Of a stretch of 64,000 bases of DNA, positions 1-7,472 are shown in pieces (positions within the stretch are counted from its first letter, which is position 1; every line of letters begins with the position of its first letter). The stretch covers positions 1-64,000 of the forward strand of contig JAUIGL010000018.1 in NCBI GenBank assembly GCA_030430165.1, given 5' to 3'. The position numbers were made by a program, and so were the translations under genes. The notes below the pieces were generated by a model that saw only the letters and a program-made list of their open reading frames with translations, was not told where the DNA came from and made no database searches. This DNA comes from a bacterium. Lineage in GTDB: Bacteria > Desulfobacterota > Binatia > HRBIN30 > CADEER01.

Positions 1-506
1 CCGTCGCGACCGAGGATCTGCACCTGCACCGACTCGTTGGGCGAGGTCGGCAGGTTCTTGCCGACGTAGTCGGCGCGGATCGGCAGCTCGCGGTGCCCGC
101 GGTCGATCAGCACCGCCAGCTGAATCGAGCGCGGCCGGCCGAAGTCCATGATCGCGTCGAGCGCCGCGCGCACGGTGCGACCCGTGTAGAGCACGTCGTC
201 GACCAGGACGACGTGGCGGTCGTCGATCGGGAACTGGATATCGGTGCTCTTGACCTGCGGCGGCTGCTCGGTCGAGCGGCTGAGGTCGTCGCGGTAGAGC
301 GTGATGTCGATGATGCCGAGCGGCACCTCGCTGCTCTCGATGCGTGCGATGTTCTGTGCCAGGCGCGATGCGATGTCGACCCCGCGCGAGCGGACCCCGA
401 TCAGCGCCAGGTTGCCGACGCCTCGGTTGCGCTCGACGATCTCGTGCGCAATTCGCGCGAGCACGCGCTCGACGCCCTTGGCGTCGACCACAATACGTCG
501 CTCCAT
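1..506 (-). CDS. pyrR: PyrR bifunctional pyr operon regulator / uracil phosphoribosyltransferase (3' end outside window)
   Basis: The visible 168 codons start [20 protein letters not shown] and include the PRPP-binding phosphoribosyltransferase motif [13 protein letters not shown], typical of PyrR. The protein binds pyr mRNA when UMP is plentiful and also has weak uracil phosphoribosyltransferase activity. The gene runs off the left edge before its stop, so the C-terminus and the rest of the presumed pyr operon are not seen. The ATG at 506 was chosen because it matches the usual PyrR N-terminus and follows a GAGGGGG Shine-Dalgarno by about 10 nt. That Shine-Dalgarno lies inside the attenuator hairpin at 508-536, so the gene is probably autoregulated. 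Identity is secure; the downstream operon is inferred. Confidence 0.93.
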   Translation of the reverse strand, partial: MERRIVVDAKGVERVLARIAHEIVERNRGVGNLALIGVRSRGVDIASRLAQNIARIESSEVPLGIIDITLYRDDLSRSTEQPPQVKSTDIQFPIDDRHVVLVDDVLYTGRTVRAALDAIMDFGRPRSIQLAVLIDRGHRELPIRADYVGKNLPTSPNESVQVQILGRD

Positions 507-507
507 G

Positions 508-536
508 AAAAAAAAGCCCCCTCGACGCGAGGAGGC
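508..536 (-). terminator. pyr attenuator: intrinsic terminator that also hides the pyrR ribosome binding site
   Basis: Read on the minus strand this is a 9-bp stem (GCCTCCTCG / CGAGGGGGC) with a 3-nt loop, followed by eight T. It ends one base before the pyrR ATG. The 3' arm contains the GAGGGGG that would serve as Shine-Dalgarno, so the hairpin could act both as a transcription terminator and as a translation block. It lies 35 nt downstream of the PyrR-binding element, as expected for PyrR attenuation. Confidence 0.8.
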
Positions 537-570
537 CTACCTCAATTTTCTCAGAACTGCGGACGACATC

Positions 571-610
571 GGATCACCTTTCTGGTCTCACCGGACCAGT
601 CTTAAAGGAG
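571..610 (-). promoter_or_regulatory. PyrR-binding RNA element (anti-antiterminator)
   Basis: On the minus strand the leader reads CTCCTTTAAGACTGGTCC then GGTGAGACCAGAAAGGTG. It matches the PyrR-binding hairpin pattern: a CCTTTAA...AAGG lower stem and a TCCGGTGAG purine-rich loop between GGTC/GACC pairs. It starts at the predicted transcription start and precedes an intrinsic terminator and pyrR itself. The assignment rests on recognition of the motif and its position. Confidence 0.75.
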
Positions 611-617
611 TTTCCCC

Positions 618-646
618 TTCGTAATCGGGAGCGTTGCGGGAGTCAA
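618..646 (-). promoter_or_regulatory. Sigma70-like promoter for pyrR
   Basis: On the minus strand there is a TTGACT -35 box (641-646), a 17-nt spacer and a TACGAA -10 box (618-623). Transcription would start near 610, at the first base of the PyrR-binding element. No other promoter-like pair was noticed in the 150 bases between pyrR and the histidine kinase gene. Confidence 0.5.
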
Positions 647-794
647 TATCGTTGCGCACAAAGTGTCACTCGGGCGGCGGATCTGGACGGCAGATTCGCC
701 GGATTGGCCCGGTCTTCAGAGGGGTTGGCGGATGCTCTGCTGGCACGCAGATCGCATGGACTGGGGGTGAGGAGGTGGGTCGAGTGCGACCCGC

Positions 795-2693
795 GTGAAG
801 ATGCAGGCTGTGGAGAAACAGAACGATCCCGTCGAAGAGGCGCCAGCGGTATGCCTGGTGCGCGGCGGAGAGGTCCATCGCGTGCGCCGCGAGCCGCCCC
901 CGCCGCCCGTCGCCGTGCCCGAGCGCAAGCTCGATCTGCGCCGGGTCGTGATCGCGTGCTTTTTGCTGTGCGCGGTGATCGCCGGTGCGGTTGGGCTGGG
1001 AACGGCATTCGAGCTCTCGCCGCGCATGTGGAGCGCGATGGCGATGGGGATGATGGCGGCGGCCGGCCTGCTCGCCCTGCTGCCTCAGATCGACCTCAAG
1101 CAATTCGGCAAGCGGGCCCTGCAGTTCGCGATTCTATTCGGCACCCTGCTCGGGTCGCTGCTGTGCGGCGTATGGGTGGCCGGCAACCCGACATCGCCGT
1201 GGATAGCGGTGCCGGTGCTGTGCGCGCCGACGATCGCCGTCGCCCTGGTGTGGCCCGGCCAGTGGGCCCTGATCGCCACCGCGACGGCGCTGGTGGCGAT
1301 CGGCGCCCTGCCCGGTGCCGCCGCCTCGGTGCAGCCGCCGGTGAGCTATCCGTTGGCGGCGGCGGTGCTCGGGTGCTTCGCGCTCGGTTCCGTCTACGGC
1401 CGCCGCTCGCGGCCGGCCGCGGTCGAATCGCCGGCCCCCGACGTCCAGGAGCCGAGCCCGCGCCAGGACCGCCCGTCGGTGGTCGCGCTCGAGCTGGCTC
1501 GCTTGTTCGCCCTGCACGAGCGCGGTGCCGTCGGCCAGGTCGTGGTCAACGAGATCGCCCGCGCGCTCGGCGCCTGCGGAGCGATTCTCCTGCTCTGGGA
1601 CGAGACGGCGGAGGCCTACCGCATCGATGCGATCACCGGATCCGGCCCGGTCGACCTCGACGAGATCCGCCAGGTCGAGCTGCATCCCGATTGGATTCCG
1701 CGGGCGCGCCGGATCGACGCCAACTCGGTGGTCGCGCTCGACCCGGCCTCGCTGCGCGAGCCGGTCCTGCAGTCGCTGATGCGGCGCTGGCACGCCAAGT
1801 CGCTTCAGGTGGTGCCGTTCTGTCGCGGCTCGAACGCGGTCGGCGTCTTGATGCTGGTTCGCTCCAAGGCGCGCGCCGCCTTCAGTGAGACCGAATCGGA
1901 GATCCTCGCGGCGCTGGCGCCGCACGCCAGCGCCGCGCTCGCCCACGCGGCGCTGATCGCCGATCTGGAGTCGGCCAACGCGCTCAAGGAAGAGTTCATG
2001 GCGACGATGTCGCACGAGCTGCGCACCCCGCTCAACGTCATCATCGGCTACACCGACATGCAGCTCGAAGGAGCGTTCGGCGACCTCGACGAAGAGCACA
2101 GCTCGACCCTGAACACGGTTCGCGAGCAGGCGGTGCAGCTGCTCGAGCTCATCCAGGCGACCCTCGACATGAGCCGGCTGGAGCGCGGCCTGGTGTCGCT
2201 CGATCCGACCGAGGTCGAGATCGAGCAGGTTCTCGGCGATCTGCAGAAGAAGATCCCGCCGGCCTGGCGCAAGCCGGGAGTGCAGCTCGAGTGGAAGATC
2301 GACCACGGGCTGCCGAGCCTGTGCACCGATGCCCACAAGCTGCAGATCCTGCTGCGCAACCTGATTCACAACGCGATGAAGTTCACCGAGAGCGGGTTGG
2401 TCCTGGTCTCGGCGAAGCGCCATCCGAACAAGGATTGCATCACCTTCCTGGTGCAGGACTCCGGCGTCGGCATCAAGGCGGAGCACCTGTCGCAGATATT
2501 CGAGATGTTCCGCCAGGCGCCGGACGGCGAGTCGCACTCGGGCGGCGTCGGCCTCGGGCTGTACATCGTCAAGCGGCTGGCGGCGGCGCTCGGCGCCGAG
2601 ATCGAGGTCTCGAGCGCGCCCGGTCGCGGCGCCACCTTCCGCATCCACCTGCCGCTGGATCCCGAGCCGGCCGAAGAGCCGGCTGCCGAGTGA
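795..2693 (+). CDS. Membrane-bound GAF-domain sensor histidine kinase
   Basis: 632 aa. The N-terminal 200 residues hold about five hydrophobic segments, followed by a GAF-like region (about 235-385) and a HisKA dimerisation domain with the H-box SHELRTPLN (phospho-acceptor His407). A complete HATPase_c domain follows, with N-box NLIHNAMKF, G1 DSGVGI, an F-box and the G2 motif GGVGLGLYIVKRL. It should autophosphorylate and pass phosphate to a response regulator, but none is encoded nearby. The GTG at 795 has an ATG two codons later (801), and neither has a well-spaced Shine-Dalgarno, so the exact start is uncertain. The stop overlaps the start of the next kinase gene in GTGA, implying co-translation. 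Confidence 0.88.
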   Translation: MKMQAVEKQNDPVEEAPAVCLVRGGEVHRVRREPPPPPVAVPERKLDLRRVVIACFLLCAVIAGAVGLGTAFELSPRMWSAMAMGMMAAAGLLALLPQIDLKQFGKRALQFAILFGTLLGSLLCGVWVAGNPTSPWIAVPVLCAPTIAVALVWPGQWALIATATALVAIGALPGAAASVQPPVSYPLAAAVLGCFALGSVYGRRSRPAAVESPAPDVQEPSPRQDRPSVVALELARLFALHERGAVGQVVVNEIARALGACGAILLLWDETAEAYRIDAITGSGPVDLDEIRQVELHPDWIPRARRIDANSVVALDPASLREPVLQSLMRRWHAKSLQVVPFCRGSNAVGVLMLVRSKARAAFSETESEILAALAPHASAALAHAALIADLESANALKEEFMATMSHELRTPLNVIIGYTDMQLEGAFGDLDEEHSSTLNTVREQAVQLLELIQATLDMSRLERGLVSLDPTEVEIEQVLGDLQKKIPPAWRKPGVQLEWKIDHGLPSLCTDAHKLQILLRNLIHNAMKFTESGLVLVSAKRHPNKDCITFLVQDSGVGIKAEHLSQIFEMFRQAPDGESHSGGVGLGLYIVKRLAAALGAEIEVSSAPGRGATFRIHLPLDPEPAEEPAAE

Positions 2694-3928
2694 CCGAACC
2701 GGCGGCGATGACGGGTGGCGCCGAAGACGCTGCCGGCGAGACGGCGGCACCGCTGCGCGATGCCGCCGCGGTGGCGGCCTTCGCCGAGGAGCTGCTCGCC
2801 TCGCCGACCTCGCAGAACACCTGCCGGCTGCTCGCCGAGGAGGTGGTGCGGCGCGCCGGCTGCCACTGGAGCGCGGTCTTCCACCTGGCGAGCCAGGACG
2901 CCGTGTTCGACGTGACCGCCGCCGTCGGACCGGTCCCGGCGCCGCTCCACGAAGCGCACAACATGACGCCCCGCGAGCTCGCCCTGCTCGCCGGTTGGGA
3001 CGAGAGCGGTGCGGAAGCGCAAATCTGCCCCCTCGCCCCCGATCACCCGTGGCAGCGCGCGGTGGGCGGCGACGCGGCGCTCGTCGTCGGCGTCTTGCCC
3101 ACCGCCAGCCAGTTGGTCGGGGTGCTCGTCGCCGGCTGGCGCGACGCGACTCCGTCGCCGGCGGTGGTCGAGCAGATCGCCTCCTCCTGCCGGTTGGCCG
3201 CCGCGGCGCTCGCCCACGCCGATCTGCGCGAGGATCTGCGCTGCGCCGACCGCACCAAGTCGGAGTTCGTCGCCACCATGTCGCACGAGCTGCGCTCGCC
3301 GCTCAGTGCGATTCTCGGCTACACCGAGCTGCTGGTGAACGGCGACTTCGGCGCCTTGAGCGAGGAGCAAGGCGAGGTCGTCGGCCGCGCCCATCGCAGT
3401 GCCAGCACCCTGCTCGAATTGATCAACGCGACCCTCGACGTCAGCCGCTTCGAGGTCGGCGATCGCCGACTCGCCGGCGCAAATCTCGATCTGATCGAGC
3501 TCATCGCCGAGCAGATCGACGAAGCGATCACGGCGCACCGGCTGGACGGGGTGGTGATCAGCGATTGCTCGGCCGAGCGCGAGCTGCAGGTCTTCGCCGA
3601 TCCGCTGCAGCTGCGGGTGGCCCTGCGTCAGGTGCTCGAGGCGGCGATCCTCGGCAACCCCGAGACGCGACTCGAGGCATGCGCGAGGAGCGCCGGCGGC
3701 GGTTTCGACGTCGAGGTCGTGCCCGCCCGTGCCGAGGTGGCCGGCGAGGTGCCGCAGGTGATCGAGCTACCGGAGGACGGCGACGTTCCCTGGGCTCCGG
3801 TGTCGCTGCTGATCGCGCGCCGCCTGCTCGAGATCCTCGGCGGTAGCATGGCGGCGGTCCACTACGAAGGCGGCGGCCGCGGCCTGCGGATCTGGCTGCC
3901 GAGTCGCGGGCCGGAAGGCTCAGCCTGA
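2690..3928 (+). CDS. GAF-HisKA protein with degenerate ATPase domain (likely pseudokinase partner)
   Basis: 412 aa, soluble. It has a GAF-like region (about 40-185) and a HisKA domain with a clear H-box SHELRSPLS (His199), very similar to that of the kinase upstream. The C-terminal third occupies the place of HATPase_c but lacks recognisable ATP-binding boxes. The N-box position reads LRQVLEAAIL without the Asn, there is no DxGxG G1 box, and the G2 region is reduced to IARRLLEILGGSM. It starts at GTG 2690, overlapping the stop of the kinase gene, with ATG 2708 as alternative. It may be a phospho-acceptor or a modulator that heterodimerises with the upstream kinase; that is inference. Confidence 0.8.
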   Translation: MTEPAAMTGGAEDAAGETAAPLRDAAAVAAFAEELLASPTSQNTCRLLAEEVVRRAGCHWSAVFHLASQDAVFDVTAAVGPVPAPLHEAHNMTPRELALLAGWDESGAEAQICPLAPDHPWQRAVGGDAALVVGVLPTASQLVGVLVAGWRDATPSPAVVEQIASSCRLAAAALAHADLREDLRCADRTKSEFVATMSHELRSPLSAILGYTELLVNGDFGALSEEQGEVVGRAHRSASTLLELINATLDVSRFEVGDRRLAGANLDLIELIAEQIDEAITAHRLDGVVISDCSAERELQVFADPLQLRVALRQVLEAAILGNPETRLEACARSAGGGFDVEVVPARAEVAGEVPQVIELPEDGDVPWAPVSLLIARRLLEILGGSMAAVHYEGGGRGLRIWLPSRGPEGSA

Positions 3929-5401
3929 GCCCGGCGTCGCCTCGACCACGTCGATCGACAACTTGCCGATCACCGGCACCAGCTCGATGTGGCGGTCGGG
4001 CTCGCCGACCACCAGCTTGATGTGGGTGGCGTCGGCCGGCATCTGGTCGAAGGCCGGGTCGACGCTCACCCAGTCGCGGCCGAGCCAGACCTCGTTCCAG
4101 GCGTGGTAGAGAAACACGCCGTCGGCATAGACGATGCCGGCGACGACCCGGGTCGGGATTCCGGCGGCGCGCGCCAGTCCGGCGAAGAGAACTGCGTGCT
4201 CGTTGCAGTCGCCCGCGCCCATCTCGAGCACCTGCAGGGCATTGGGGATGCTCGCCACGGCGCGCTTCTCGAGATTGGCGTAGACCCAGTGGCGCAGCCG
4301 GACCGCCGCCGAGCGGGCATCCGGCTCGCCGTCGAGAATCCGCGCCGCGGTTTCGCGCAGCCGCGGATGCGCGCTCTGCACGAAGGCGGAGGGTTGCAGC
4401 GCCTCGGCCCAGGTTTGCTCGGCGTACGGCAGTTGGTAGCTGGCGCTGGCCGCCGCGTCCTCGCGGCGTACCGACAGCTTGCCGTCACGCAGCGATTGGC
4501 GACCGCCGCTCGGGATGGTCAGGTCGCCGAGACCGTTGAGCTCGACTTCGAGATGCGACAGCTGGCGCGGCTGCGCCAGCGGCGGGTCGATCGGGATGGC
4601 GACGGCGTCCATCAGGTCGACCAGTGCGTCGTCGGCCCATCCCGACTTGGTGGCGTGCTCGGCGCTCTCGCGCACGGCGACCAGGCCCATCGGCCCCTCT
4701 TCGCGCAGCACGTCGCCCTGGTCGTCGAGCCAGACCGTGGTCTCGATGCCGCGGAACGACTCGACGATCTTCCAGGCCTGAGAGGATTCTCCGGAGGCGG
4801 TTTCCAGTGCTTCGCGGCCGATCACCCGCACCGTGATCGGCTGGGTGCCCATCGCCGCCGGGTCGAACACGGCCGACTCGAAGGTCGCCCCCGGCTTCAG
4901 GCCCTGGCGCACGACGCCGGCGCGCAGCCCGCTGGGGAGAAAGATCGGCGCGTCGAGCGGGAAGGTGTGCCGGTCGCTCTGTTCGCCGAGGTCGACGTCG
5001 ACGGTGAGCTGCTCCGGAGTCGCCTCGCCGACCAGCAGGAACTGGCCGATACCGCTCTGCAGGCGGATGCGAAACGACCGCAGCGCGTAGGCCTCGTCGA
5101 CCCGGGCGCTGCTCTGGGCGTGCACGGTCTGGTTCTGGTCGAGCATGCGCAGGCGCAACACCGAGCGGTCCTGGAGCTCGTAGCCGTCCTCGGTGCGCTT
5201 CTCCTGGAAGCTCGAGTAACCGACCTTCTTTCCATTCATGTAGAGGCCCATCCAGACGGCCTCGCCCTGCTCCGCCGGGGCGTCGGGGAGCACTGCGGCG
5301 TTGCCGCTCTGCGACGGCCGCGGTTCCCCGTCCTGCCACAGCAGGAACAACAGGCCGACCCACACCGAGACGATCGTCGTCCGCAACAACACTGACATCA
5401 T
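3920..5401 (-). CDS. Transglutaminase-like domain protein, membrane-anchored or exported
   Basis: 493 aa. It starts with one hydrophobic segment (residues 3-20, LLRTTIVSVWVGLLFLLW), so it is anchored in the inner membrane or secreted. The C-terminal 150 residues are a transglutaminase-core (papain-like) domain with the Cys-His-Asp triad: GDCNEH (Cys399), YHAWNEVW (His433) and VDPAF (Asp about 448). Such proteins are usually peptidases or amidases. The first 300 residues match nothing I recognise. The gene meets the kinase pair tail to tail and overlaps it by 9 bases. The first of two adjacent ATG codons was used. Confidence 0.82.
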   Translation of the reverse strand: MMSVLLRTTIVSVWVGLLFLLWQDGEPRPSQSGNAAVLPDAPAEQGEAVWMGLYMNGKKVGYSSFQEKRTEDGYELQDRSVLRLRMLDQNQTVHAQSSARVDEAYALRSFRIRLQSGIGQFLLVGEATPEQLTVDVDLGEQSDRHTFPLDAPIFLPSGLRAGVVRQGLKPGATFESAVFDPAAMGTQPITVRVIGREALETASGESSQAWKIVESFRGIETTVWLDDQGDVLREEGPMGLVAVRESAEHATKSGWADDALVDLMDAVAIPIDPPLAQPRQLSHLEVELNGLGDLTIPSGGRQSLRDGKLSVRREDAAASASYQLPYAEQTWAEALQPSAFVQSAHPRLRETAARILDGEPDARSAAVRLRHWVYANLEKRAVASIPNALQVLEMGAGDCNEHAVLFAGLARAAGIPTRVVAGIVYADGVFLYHAWNEVWLGRDWVSVDPAFDQMPADATHIKLVVGEPDRHIELVPVIGKLSIDVVEATPGSG

Positions 5402-5458
5402 GATCCATCAGGGTGACACAGCCTCGCCGGCGCTGCCATCGGCATCTAGGGTAACCAA

Positions 5459-5616
5459 GGACGCGCCCACGGATTCCCCCTCCTTGCCAAGGAGGGGGTC
5501 AGGGGGAGGTCACGCCGCAATCAGCTTCTGTTGGCGGGCCCAACGGCGCGCCGTTTGACCCCCCTGAAGTCCCCCCTTGGCAAGGGGGGACGGAACTCGG
5601 GTTCGAGCTGACCCAC
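5459..5616 (-). repeat. MITE-like dispersed repeat, copy A (truncated)
   Basis: This copy is inverted relative to copies B (26317) and C (33349). It contains both internal palindromes: one with arm GTCCCCCCTTG (5569-5591), the other with arm CCCCCTCCTTG (5476-5497). They are joined by an about 70-bp spacer shared with the other copies (AACAGAAGCT, GTGACCTCCCCC). The end near 5616 retains the TCGGGTTCGAGCTGACCC part of the terminal repeat. The other end is lost, and internal sequence next to the terminal repeat is deleted. It lies in the gap between the transglutaminase-like gene and the zinc-ribbon gene. Confidence 0.8.
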
Positions 5617-5665
5617 GACTGCCCGCCGCGTGCAATTGCGGCCGGTGTCGGCTACAAAAGACCGC

Positions 5666-5941
5666 ATGCAGGAAGAGGGTCGCGACTTCACCGGGATCAG
5701 CTTCGACGTCGGTCAGTGCGACGTTTGCGAGCGCGAGGTTCTGACTTATCCCGCGTACGAAGGCGAGGCAGAGGTCATCTGCTGTGTGCACTGCGATGCC
5801 CGCGTCACAAACGGCTTGCGCACCGCTCTCGGCGAGGATCTTCCCGACTTCGGCTACGGTCTGCTCGAGCTGCAGGGCTGCGGCAATCCGGAATGCGGCG
5901 GCGGTCGCTGCAGCCGCATGGCCGACGAAGAAGCCGGCTGA
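5666..5941 (+). CDS. Small cysteine-rich (zinc-ribbon-like) protein
   Basis: 91 aa with cysteines in pairs: CDVC near residue 17, CCVHC near residue 36, and a C-terminal group (GCGNPECGGGRC) near 76-85. This suggests one or two structural zinc sites. It has no signal peptide or membrane segment. ATG 5666 was chosen as the first codon that leaves the CxxC region intact without a long, unlikely N-terminal tail. It converges on trmL with 9 bases between the stops. I do not recognise the family. Confidence 0.6.
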   Translation: MQEEGRDFTGISFDVGQCDVCEREVLTYPAYEGEAEVICCVHCDARVTNGLRTALGEDLPDFGYGLLELQGCGNPECGGGRCSRMADEEAG

Positions 5942-5950
5942 GCCGCGCCG

Positions 5951-6451
5951 TCAGTCCAGCCTGCCGCGGCGGCGCAAGGCTTCGAAGACGACCATCGCCA
6001 CGGCGTTGGCGAGGTTGAACGAGCGCACCGCCGGCTCGGCGATCGGGATGCGAAAGATCTCGTCTCCGGCCTGCTGCAAGATCTCCGCCGGCAGTCCCTT
6101 GGTCTCGCAGCCGAAGACCAGATCGAGCTCGCCCTCGCCGAAGTCGGCGGCGATGAGCGATCGCTCGGCGCGGGCCGAGAGGTAGACCCGGCGCCGCGCC
6201 GGCGCCGACTCGCGGTAGGCGGCCCAGCCGTCGTGCAGCTCGAACTGCAGGTGCTGCCAGTAGTCGAGACCGGCGCGGCGGCGGTAGCGGTCGTCGAGCG
6301 AGAAGCCGAGCGGCTCGATCAGCCGCAGCGGCGTCCTGGTGGCGGCGCACAGTCGGCCGATGTTGCCGGTGTTCGGCGGGATCTCCGGGTGCACCAGGAC
6401 GACGCCGAGCCCGTGCGGCTCAAATGGAACGGATCGGGATGGCTCGGCCAT
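5951..6451 (-). CDS. trmL: tRNA (cytidine/uridine-34-2'-O)-methyltransferase TrmL
   Basis: 166 aa, SPOUT (SpoU) family. The protein has the family motif VLVHPEIPPNTGNIGRLCAA near the N-terminus, LVFGCETKGLP in the middle, and the C-terminal knot motif IPIAEPAVRSFNLANAVAMV. TrmL methylates the wobble ribose of tRNA-Leu isoacceptors using S-adenosylmethionine. ATG 6451 gives a normal N-terminus and length (about 157 in E. coli) and makes the gene overlap the upstream DUF1285 gene by 32 bases in another frame. Next to dtd this forms a small tRNA-quality cluster. Confidence 0.88.
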   Translation of the reverse strand: MAEPSRSVPFEPHGLGVVLVHPEIPPNTGNIGRLCAATRTPLRLIEPLGFSLDDRYRRRAGLDYWQHLQFELHDGWAAYRESAPARRRVYLSARAERSLIAADFGEGELDLVFGCETKGLPAEILQQAGDEIFRIPIAEPAVRSFNLANAVAMVVFEALRRRGRLD

Positions 6452-6875
6452 GACAGCGCAGCACATAGCCCGCGTCGTCGTCTTCGGCGACCAGCGAGGC
6501 CAGTTGGTAGTGGGCGGGCCGCAGCAAGCGGGCGCGCTCGCGGCCTCCCTTGACCCGGCAGTAGAAGACGTTGTCGGCGCTGATCTCGAGACTGCTCTCG
6601 TCGAGCTCCTCGGTGGTCTGGTCGTTGAGCGTGATCTCGAGTGGATCCTCGCACGAGACCGAAGTGACCACGTAAGGGGTGTCGTCGACCGCGATCGGCG
6701 CCATCTCGTCGCCGACGCGCAGGCGGTACCCGCCCTCGCCGTCGGGCTCGACGCTGCGCGAGAACAAACGAGCGATGCGATCGTTGGTGATCGGCTCGCC
6801 GTCGGCGTACCAGCGGCCGTCGGCGCCGAAGCGGATCTCAGAGTTGTGTATGGCGTAGAAGCCTGCGACAGCCAC
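6420..6875 (-). CDS. DUF1285 family protein
   Basis: 151 aa. It shows the DUF1285 pattern: a W/DG-rich N-terminus (GRWYADGEPITNDRIARLFS), then YRLRVGDEMAPIAVDDTPYV and a DPLEITLNDQT strand. It has no catalytic motif, signal peptide or membrane segment. The function of the family is not established. It sits between dtd (13-base gap) and trmL (32-base overlap), so all three are probably one transcript. Confidence 0.7.
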   Translation of the reverse strand: MAVAGFYAIHNSEIRFGADGRWYADGEPITNDRIARLFSRSVEPDGEGGYRLRVGDEMAPIAVDDTPYVVTSVSCEDPLEITLNDQTTEELDESSLEISADNVFYCRVKGGRERARLLRPAHYQLASLVAEDDDAGYVLRCHGRAIPIRSI

Positions 6876-6888
6876 GGGGCGCTCCGTC

Positions 6889-7344
6889 CTACGACCCGTC
6901 GGTCGCGGGTGAGTCGAGGATTATCGTCACCGGCCCGTCGTTGATCAAGGAAACCTGCATGTCGGCGCCGAAGCGTCCGGTCTCGACCGCGACGCCGGTG
7001 GCGCGCAGCTGCGCGACCACCTCGAGGTAGAGCTGTTCCGCTTCTTCGCCGCCGAGTGCCTCGACGAAGGAAGGCCGCCGGCCCTTGCGCGTGTCGGCGT
7101 ACAGCGTGAACTGGGATACGACGAGCGCGGCGCCGCCGACGTCGCCGAGCGAACGGTCGAAGCGCCCCTCGTCGTCGGCGAAGATGCGCAGCGCCGCCAG
7201 CTTGCGGGCGATCCACTCGGCATCGGCCGCGCCGTCGCCGCGGCGCACGCCGACCAGCACGAGAAGGCCGTGGCCGATGTCGCCGACGGTTTCTCCGGCA
7301 ACCGTCACGGCGGCGCGTTGCACTCGTTGTACGACGGCTCTCAC
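6889..7344 (-). CDS. dtd: D-aminoacyl-tRNA deacylase
   Basis: 151 aa, full length. It begins [15 protein letters not shown] and has both family signatures: [17 protein letters not shown] in the middle and the C-terminal [12 protein letters not shown] motif. Dtd removes D-amino acids (and glycine) mischarged onto tRNA, with the active site formed across a homodimer. It is the first gene of the dtd-DUF1285-trmL set and is divergent from the dehydrogenase gene at 7473. Confidence 0.96.
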   Translation of the reverse strand: MRAVVQRVQRAAVTVAGETVGDIGHGLLVLVGVRRGDGAADAEWIARKLAALRIFADDEGRFDRSLGDVGGAALVVSQFTLYADTRKGRRPSFVEALGGEEAEQLYLEVVAQLRATGVAVETGRFGADMQVSLINDGPVTIILDSPATDGS

Positions 7345-7472
7345 TTGACCGCTCGATCAGGAAATAGCGACGCTCGCGGCGTTGACAGGGTCAAGCCACA
7401 TCGAGACTATGCCCCCTTCTCACCACTGGGCGGCGGCGAGTCGGCGCACCCGATTCGATCGTTGGAGACTGG

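Noticed and set aside
704-1888. Long open frames antisense to or out of frame with the first histidine kinase
   Set aside because: High GC gives long shadow frames; these show Arg/Ala/Gly-rich composition without motifs, while the kinase frame has all kinase boxes.
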